NCBI RefSeq assembly: GCF_007989605.1
Contig: NZ_BJUL01000005.1
Location: forward strand, 205,040 to 269,039
Source of the DNA: Vreelandella venusta
GTDB lineage: Bacteria; Pseudomonadota; Gammaproteobacteria; Pseudomonadales; Halomonadaceae
Reading direction: 5' to 3'
DNA length: 64,000 nt
Below are positions 59,102-64,000 of the stretch, in pieces. Made by a program: the position numbers and the translations under genes. The notes beneath the pieces were generated by a model. The model saw only the letters and a program-made list of their open reading frames with translations. It had not been told where the DNA came from and ran no database searches. Each line of letters begins with the position of its first letter. The stretch's first letter is position 1.

Positions 59102-59668
59102 ATGAATATTGATCGGCTTATGCAGCAATTTGACGGCGCGGCGGCGATTCCCCCCGTTGATCAGTGGCAGCCAGCCCTAAGCGGCGATATCGATATCGTT
59201 ATTCAGGCTGATGGCACGTGGCTGCATGAAGGAAAGCCGTTTGAGCGCCTTGCCATACCACGGTTGTTAGCGAGTCTCTTACGCCGCGATGCCGATGGCT
59301 ATTGTCTGGTAACGCCTGTTGAGCGTTGGCGTGTCACCGTGGTTGACTGTCCGTTTGTGGCGGTTGAAGCAGATTTTTACGATGATGCTTGGTGGCTGAC
59401 GACCCAGTTCAATGACGTTGTGCGTGTGGATGCAGAGCATCCGCTTAGTCTCTCCAAAACGCCTGAGGGTGTCTTTGCCCCTGAGTGTGCCATGCGTTTT
59501 GGGCTGGCGGCTCGCTTGCATCGTAATGTGTATTATCGGTTGGTAGAGCAGGCCACGCTGAGCGAAGCAGACGACGGTGAATGCCAGTGCCGACTGTATA
59601 GCGCAGGGTCTTGGCATGTCTTAGGTCAGTTTAATGCCAATGATGCGATGCCAGGCGAGGTGACGTGA
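59102..59668 (+). CDS. DUF1285 family protein
   Basis: 188 residues of DUF1285, a family of unknown role with a known beta-rich fold. Trp-Leu-His-Glu-Gly-Lys-Pro-Phe near residues 40-47, Arg-Leu-Leu-Ala-Ser-Leu-Leu-Arg-Arg near 54-63 and Tyr-Cys-Leu-Val-Thr-Pro-Val-Glu near 68-75 are typical. GGGAGG precedes the start. The helicase gene starts within its stop codon, so the two are translationally coupled. Confidence 0.85.
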   Translation: MNIDRLMQQFDGAAAIPPVDQWQPALSGDIDIVIQADGTWLHEGKPFERLAIPRLLASLLRRDADGYCLVTPVERWRVTVVDCPFVAVEADFYDDAWWLTTQFNDVVRVDAEHPLSLSKTPEGVFAPECAMRFGLAARLHRNVYYRLVEQATLSEADDGECQCRLYSAGSWHVLGQFNANDAMPGEVT

Positions 59669-61872
59669 AGTTAACCGCTGAACAGCAAGCCGTTGTCCAT
59701 CATCGCGAGGGGCATGCCCGCGTAGCGGCTGTCGCAGGAGCGGGCAAGACCACCACTATGGCGGCAAGAGTGCTCCACCTGCTGGCGTCGGGTGTGTCGC
59801 CGAAGCGTATGCTGGTGCTGATGTTTAACCGCTCAGCGCGAGACGACTTTCAACGCCGCCTGATCAGCATGGCACCTCAGGGGCAAGCGTTGCCAGATGT
59901 GCGGACCTTTCACTCACTTGGTCATCGGTTGACGCAGAGCCTATGTCGCTGGGGGGCGCTTGCGCCGAGACGCCTGCTGTCTGCTGATTGGCAGCTAGAG
60001 CGCCTTTTACGCCAGGCGAGTTTGAATGTGCTTCACGATGCCGTTGAGCGTCGCGATGCGGCTATCGAAGGTGACCGATTAGAAGCGCTTGCTCACTTTT
60101 GTGGGCTGGTAAAAGCCGAAATGCTATCGGCTGATGTGCTTTATAAGCGTCTTAATTACGAGCCGGATACTGACTACTTTCCTAGCGCATTTGATGAAGC
60201 TGAACGGCTGCTGCACGTTGAAGGCGTCATGACCTACGCTGATTTGCTTTATCGGCCCCTGCAAGTGTTAGAAGCTGAACAGACCTTGCGCAGTCGTGTG
60301 GAAGGTTTTCTTGACCATGTGATCATTGATGAATACCAGGATATTAATACTGCCCAGCAGCGGTTGCTGGCGGTATTGGCGGGTTCCAGCGCCAGTGTAA
60401 TGGCGGTAGGTGATGCAAATCAGTGCATCTACGAATGGCGGGGCGCACGTCCGGACACCATGCTGGAGAACTTTACTGCCACGTTTGGCAGCGCCACAGA
60501 CTACCCGCTCTCGATCACGTTTCGTCATGGCCACGCGCTGGCGCTAACCGCAAACCATGCCATCATGGCTAATCAACGCCGACCAGACCAGCTCTGTTTG
60601 GCGGATGCTAATAACCCTGAAACCCATATATCCGTTGGCCAGGGCAGTCGACTGCTGCTCGATGCCTTAGTCGACTGGCAAGCGCAGGGGCGCGCGTTGA
60701 GCGATGTGAGTCTGCTGGTGCGTAGTTGGGCGCTGTCGGTGCCTTTTCAGTTGGCGTTACTACAGGCGGGTATTCCATTTCGTCTTCAACGAGAAGATCG
60801 TTTCGTTTTCAGACTCCCTCTCGTGCAAGCCTTAGCTGGCTATTTGAAACTGTCTCGCCAGCCAGAGCTGCTGCACGACCCCGAGCAACTCTTGCTTTTG
60901 CTCTCTCAGCCAACGCCTTTTGTTGCCCGTGAGCGGCTTCAGCAGCTTGCCTATCAGCTGGCCAGCACCCAGCTCTGGCCTGAGCGCCACGAGCCGGTAC
61001 TAACCTCTTTAAAGCCGCTGCAGCGCCGCACGCTCAAAAAACGCTGGGCGCTGCTATGTGAGCTGCCTAAATTAAGTGATTGGCCGCCTGCAAAGCTGCT
61101 GAGTCATGTGGTGGAAACGATTGAAGCTGAAAAAACCTTAAAGCGGGCAGCGGCAAGACGCGACAAGGGCGAGGAGGACGTTCGTCTATTGGATGTGCTT
61201 ATCGAACAGGCCGATAGCGTGAAAGATCCAGATGCGTTTATTGAACTGCTCGAGCGCCCAGTAGAGAACCAAGCTGGCGGTGTTCTGATTAGCACGGTAC
61301 ACGGAGCGAAAGGTCTAGAGTGGCCGTTGGTCGCCGTTGCTGGAGTGAATGAAGAGGACTTTCCGCACTACAGTCGCGACAATCCGCTCAATGACGAGAG
61401 GCTAGAAGAAGAGCGACGGCTGTTTTACGTAGCGATTACGCGGGCTCAAGAGCAACTGCTGGTGTTGCACGATGGTGGTGTTCACCGGCCTAGTCGCTTT
61501 ATTGCGGAAAGCGCTTGGCAGGATAGTTTGCGGGTGGCGTCATGTTTGTCGCGTCAAGAGGCGCCTGCCACGGCTGTGCAGGTAACATCGCCAAGTTTGG
61601 TGAAGCGCTATCTTGAGCGGTTAGGGCGAACGAATATTGAGCTGGCAGCGCCGCAAGTCAATGAGGCAGCGGCAGGTTATCGGGCTGATGCACACTTCTA
61701 CCCTGGGCAGCGCTTAATACATGCCGTGTTTGGGGAAGGTGAGGTGGCCTCGGTAGAAGGTAACCCCTCCGATCCTGTCATCGATGTGCGCTTTGCACAG
61801 GCCGGTCGGCGTCGTCTTATTGCTCGACGCGCGCCGATTGAGTGCCTAGAGCCACCGGCGCAGCCAGCGTAA
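59665..61872 (+). CDS. UvrD/Rep-family ATP-dependent DNA helicase
   Basis: 735 residues; superfamily 1A 3'-5' helicase. Motif Ia/Walker A Ala-Gly-Ala-Gly-Lys-Thr-Thr at 24-30, Walker B Ile-Asp-Glu-Tyr-Gln-Asp near 220-225, Gln-Cys-Ile-Tyr-Glu-Trp-Arg-Gly near 252-259 (motif III), Thr-Val-His-Gly-Ala-Lys-Gly-Leu-Glu-Trp near 544-553 (motif V) and Val-Ala-Ile-Thr-Arg-Ala near 590-595 (motif VI). The C-terminal 55 residues (Gly-Gln-Arg-Leu-Ile-His-Ala-Val-Phe-Gly-Glu-Gly onset) form a Tudor-like domain as in UvrD/PcrA, which can contact RNA polymerase. Not canonical uvrD or rep by context. GTG start overlaps the upstream stop. Confidence 0.88.
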   Translation: MKLTAEQQAVVHHREGHARVAAVAGAGKTTTMAARVLHLLASGVSPKRMLVLMFNRSARDDFQRRLISMAPQGQALPDVRTFHSLGHRLTQSLCRWGALAPRRLLSADWQLERLLRQASLNVLHDAVERRDAAIEGDRLEALAHFCGLVKAEMLSADVLYKRLNYEPDTDYFPSAFDEAERLLHVEGVMTYADLLYRPLQVLEAEQTLRSRVEGFLDHVIIDEYQDINTAQQRLLAVLAGSSASVMAVGDANQCIYEWRGARPDTMLENFTATFGSATDYPLSITFRHGHALALTANHAIMANQRRPDQLCLADANNPETHISVGQGSRLLLDALVDWQAQGRALSDVSLLVRSWALSVPFQLALLQAGIPFRLQREDRFVFRLPLVQALAGYLKLSRQPELLHDPEQLLLLLSQPTPFVARERLQQLAYQLASTQLWPERHEPVLTSLKPLQRRTLKKRWALLCELPKLSDWPPAKLLSHVVETIEAEKTLKRAAARRDKGEEDVRLLDVLIEQADSVKDPDAFIELLERPVENQAGGVLISTVHGAKGLEWPLVAVAGVNEEDFPHYSRDNPLNDERLEEERRLFYVAITRAQEQLLVLHDGGVHRPSRFIAESAWQDSLRVASCLSRQEAPATAVQVTSPSLVKRYLERLGRTNIELAAPQVNEAAAGYRADAHFYPGQRLIHAVFGEGEVASVEGNPSDPVIDVRFAQAGRRRLIARRAPIECLEPPAQPA

Positions 61873-61881
61873 CTGGCTGCG
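61859..61881. terminator. Perfect hairpin across the helicase stop codon
   Basis: CGCAGCCAG (61859-61867), loop CGTAA containing the TAA stop, CTGGCTGCG (61873-61881). A 9-bp stem between convergent genes but without a T tract; possible 3'-end stabiliser or weak terminator. Confidence 0.45.
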
Positions 61882-61911
61882 TCGTATGATCCTGCTAGTA
61901 CCTATGGATGA

Positions 61912-63576
61912 TTACATATTGGGGTAGTTAGGCCCGCCGCCGCCTTCTGGTGCTACCCAGGTAATATTTTGGGCAGGGTCTTTAATATCGCAGGTTTTGC
62001 AGTGGACACAGTTCTGGAAGTTGATCTGGAAGCGTGGCTTGCCTTGATCATCTTCCACCACTTCATAAACCCCTGCAGGGCAGTAGCGTTGAGCCGGTTC
62101 TGCATAGGTTGGCAGGTTGTCACGAATCGGCAGCTCAGGGTCTGCTAAGCGCAGATGGCAGGGCTGGTCTTCTTCGTGGTTAGTGTTAGACAAGAACACT
62201 GAGGTCGATTTATCAAACGACAACTTGCCATCGGGCTTCGGATAAGTGATTTTTTCGAACTCAGCAGCAGGCTTCAGTGCGCCGTAGTCGGTGGTAGTGT
62301 CATGAACATTGGGTAGCTTATTGCCCAGTAGTTGATTGGCGAAATTGTAAGCACCGCCACCTACCGTGCCATATTTATGGATAGCAGGGCCAAAGCTTGC
62401 GCTCTCTTTCAGCTCTTCATAGGCCCAGCTGGCTTGCCATTTCTCAGTGAAGCTACTTAGCTCCTGAGCACCTTCATCACCCCCTTTGATGGCTTCAAAG
62501 ACACTTTCTGCAGCGACCATGCCGGATTTCATCGCTGTGTGCAGGCCCTTTATTTTGGCAAAATTCAGCGTGCCTGCATCGCAGCCAATCAACAGACCAC
62601 CCGGGAACGTCATTTTCGGTAGGCAATTAAAACCGCCTTTGGTAATGGCGCGCGCACCATAGGCAACCCGTTTGCCGCCTTCTAAATATTGGCTAAGCAC
62701 CGGGTGATGCTTCATGCGCTGGAATTCATCAAAAGGTGACAGCCAGGGGTTCTTATAACCAAGATCCATAATGAGGCCCACGACGACCTGCTGATTTTCT
62801 GCGTGATAAAGGAACCAGCCGCCGTGAGTGTCTTTTTCAAGCGGCCAGCCCGAGCCGTGGAGCACAAGACCGGGTTCATGTTTGTCGGCGGGAACATCCC
62901 ACAGTTCTTTCAAGCCAATTCCATAGTGCTGCGGGTCACGACCAGCATCTAGTGAGAACTCTTTGATTAACCGTTTACCCAAGTGGCCGCGAGCGCCTTC
63001 AGCAAATAGCGTGTATTTCGCGCGCAACTCCATGCCTGGCATATGGCCATCTTTGGGCGTGCCATCTGCGCTAACACCCATATCACCAATGAGGATGCCA
63101 CGTACTGCATCATCTTCGATAATCACGTCCTGGGCAGCAAAGCCAGGGAATATTTCCACCCCAAGAGACTCGGCTTGCTCTGCCAACCAGCGGCATAGGT
63201 TGCCTGCGCTAATCACATAGCGGGTAAGCTCGCCGCCAGTGTTATGCATGCTTTTGGGCACTAGCGCATTAGGGATTTTTTGCGCTTTTTGAGCATCTTT
63301 TAATAGATAAACATCGTCACGAACGGCAGGTGTGTTGAGCGGTGCGCCGCGCTCTTCCCAATCAGGAAATAGCTCTGCCAGTGCGCGGGGCTCAAAGACA
63401 GCACCAGAAAGAATATGGGCGCCGACTTCGGAGCCTTTTTCGACGACACAAACCGTCAACTCTTGTTCCGCTTGATTTGCCTGTTGCATCAGGCGGCAAG
63501 CGGAAGCTAGACCAGAGGGGCCAGCCCCGACAATGACTACATCGAAGTCCATGACATCGCGTTCAACATTTTCCAC
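61912..63576 (-). CDS. etfD: Electron transfer flavoprotein-ubiquinone oxidoreductase
   Basis: 554 residues; membrane-associated FAD and 4Fe-4S enzyme passing electrons from ETF to ubiquinone during fatty and amino acid oxidation. GTG ending at 63576 is chosen because AAGGAG lies seven bases upstream; earlier in-frame codons precede that site. The FAD motif Gly-Ala-Gly-Pro-Ser-Gly is at residues 17-22. The C-terminal ferredoxin-like part carries Arg-Tyr-Cys-Pro-Ala-Gly-Val-Tyr and Asn-Cys-Val-His-Cys-Lys-Thr-Cys-Asp-Ile-Lys, the four cluster ligands. In pseudomonads this gene is divergent from etfB-etfA. Confidence 0.94.
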   Translation of the reverse strand: MENVERDVMDFDVVIVGAGPSGLASACRLMQQANQAEQELTVCVVEKGSEVGAHILSGAVFEPRALAELFPDWEERGAPLNTPAVRDDVYLLKDAQKAQKIPNALVPKSMHNTGGELTRYVISAGNLCRWLAEQAESLGVEIFPGFAAQDVIIEDDAVRGILIGDMGVSADGTPKDGHMPGMELRAKYTLFAEGARGHLGKRLIKEFSLDAGRDPQHYGIGLKELWDVPADKHEPGLVLHGSGWPLEKDTHGGWFLYHAENQQVVVGLIMDLGYKNPWLSPFDEFQRMKHHPVLSQYLEGGKRVAYGARAITKGGFNCLPKMTFPGGLLIGCDAGTLNFAKIKGLHTAMKSGMVAAESVFEAIKGGDEGAQELSSFTEKWQASWAYEELKESASFGPAIHKYGTVGGGAYNFANQLLGNKLPNVHDTTTDYGALKPAAEFEKITYPKPDGKLSFDKSTSVFLSNTNHEEDQPCHLRLADPELPIRDNLPTYAEPAQRYCPAGVYEVVEDDQGKPRFQINFQNCVHCKTCDIKDPAQNITWVAPEGGGGPNYPNM

Positions 63577-64000
63577 CCGGCTTCTCCTTATTCTCATAAG
63601 AACCATTATTTACCAAAGCTAGCCTGTCCAAACGTAAAATGAGCGTTATGAGAACTAACTTATAAAAAGATGGCCTTAATTTTAAACGGTCGTTTGCTTC
63701 TGGTTATGCTCCATGATAGGCATAATACCCCTGTAAGGTCACCCCTACGATGGCAAAAGCACCATTTATCCATGAAGTTTACATCGCTGCTACGACCAAG
63801 GCCGTAGTTAATCAGTGTTGTCGCTAGTCACTAGGTTGTGGCAAATTGATAGGGTTTTTCATTTACAGACCTATCAAACGCTTGCATGAATTTTTTAAGG
63901 TGGCGTATTTAAATACACGTCGCCGCTATTTTTAGAGGCATCAGTTGGTACGATGCTGAGACAAGCTAACGGCTTCCATCACAAGCCAAGCGAGGAATCT
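63577..64000. promoter_or_regulatory. Regulatory region upstream of ETF-QO and an out-of-window gene (probably etfB)
   Basis: No plausible gene is seen in these 424 bases. It ends with GAGGAATCT, which looks like a ribosome site for a plus-strand gene starting just past the window; etfB is expected there by analogy with pseudomonads. Contained signals are AAACG-N2-CGTTT (63684-63695), the 8-base inverted repeat TTGATAGG/CCTATCAA (63846-63877) and the palindrome GTATTTAAATAC (63905-63916). Confidence 0.55.
63684..63696. promoter_or_regulatory. Candidate PsrA/TetR-type operator
   Basis: AAAC-GGTC-GTTTG is a perfect 5+5 palindrome around two bases and fits the AAAC-N2-4-GTTT core known for PsrA, a fatty-acid-responsive TetR regulator. 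It lies 108 bases upstream of the ETF-QO start. The outermost base on the left is T where the known consensus has G or C. Confidence 0.4.

Overview
The window is a block of core chromosome from a gammaproteobacterium. Gene content and order point to the Halomonadaceae (Halomonas and relatives). The dcw cluster runs complete from rsmH to lpxC, and the right half (comEC, lpxK, kdsB, murB, rne, rluC, rpmF, plsX, fab genes, tmk, holB, pilZ, tatD, then ETF-QO) follows the order known from pseudomonads. Base composition looks moderate and even. I see no insertion sequence, prophage, CRISPR array, tRNA or rRNA gene.

Layout. (1) 1-2892, minus strand: envelope group dolP (partial), a SIS-domain sugar isomerase, yraN and lpoA. 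(2) 3006-4290: rsmI, then the RNase P RNA gene with its own promoter and a terminator-like hairpin. (3) 4310-20952: the dcw cluster rsmH-ftsL-ftsI-murE-murF-mraY-murD-ftsW-murG-murC-ddl-ftsQ, a 316-base gap, then ftsA-ftsZ; it makes lipid II and the divisome core. mraZ is missing from its usual place. (4) 21113-27145: lpxC, dciA (minus), a small secretory ORF ending in Arg-Gly-Pro-Pro-Ala, secA and argJ. (5) 27249-32522: a Nudix/ThiE-like fusion, the agmatine-to-putrescine pair aguB-aguA (minus), and a lipoprotein-release ABC transporter with one permease type plus LolD. (6) 32534-40772: a DUF2062 gene, comEC, then msbA-lpxK-trm112-like-kdsB-phosphatase-murB for lipopolysaccharide and peptidoglycan. 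(7) 40812-48557: rne with a long structured leader, divergent rluC, a HAD phosphatase, an S49 peptidase and a Maf protein. (8) 48721-59071: yceD-rpmF-plsX-fabD-fabG-acpP-fabF-pabC-mltG-tmk-holB-pilZ-tatD, with no fabH between plsX and fabD. (9) 59102-64000: a DUF1285 gene, a UvrD-like helicase, and ETF-QO facing a regulatory region for a gene that starts just outside the window.

The most interesting item is the unannotated-looking 117-codon ORF directly upstream of secA (22709-23062). It has a signal-peptide-like N terminus and a C-terminal Arg-Gly-Pro-Pro, the layout of SecM-type and RAPP-type translation arrest peptides that sense secretion and control secA. Next come the lack of room for a promoter between the rnpB terminator-like hairpin and rsmH, the roughly 560-base rne leader, a candidate PsrA-type operator upstream of ETF-QO, the missing mraZ and fabH, and a DiaA-position gene that keeps all four GmhA metal ligands.
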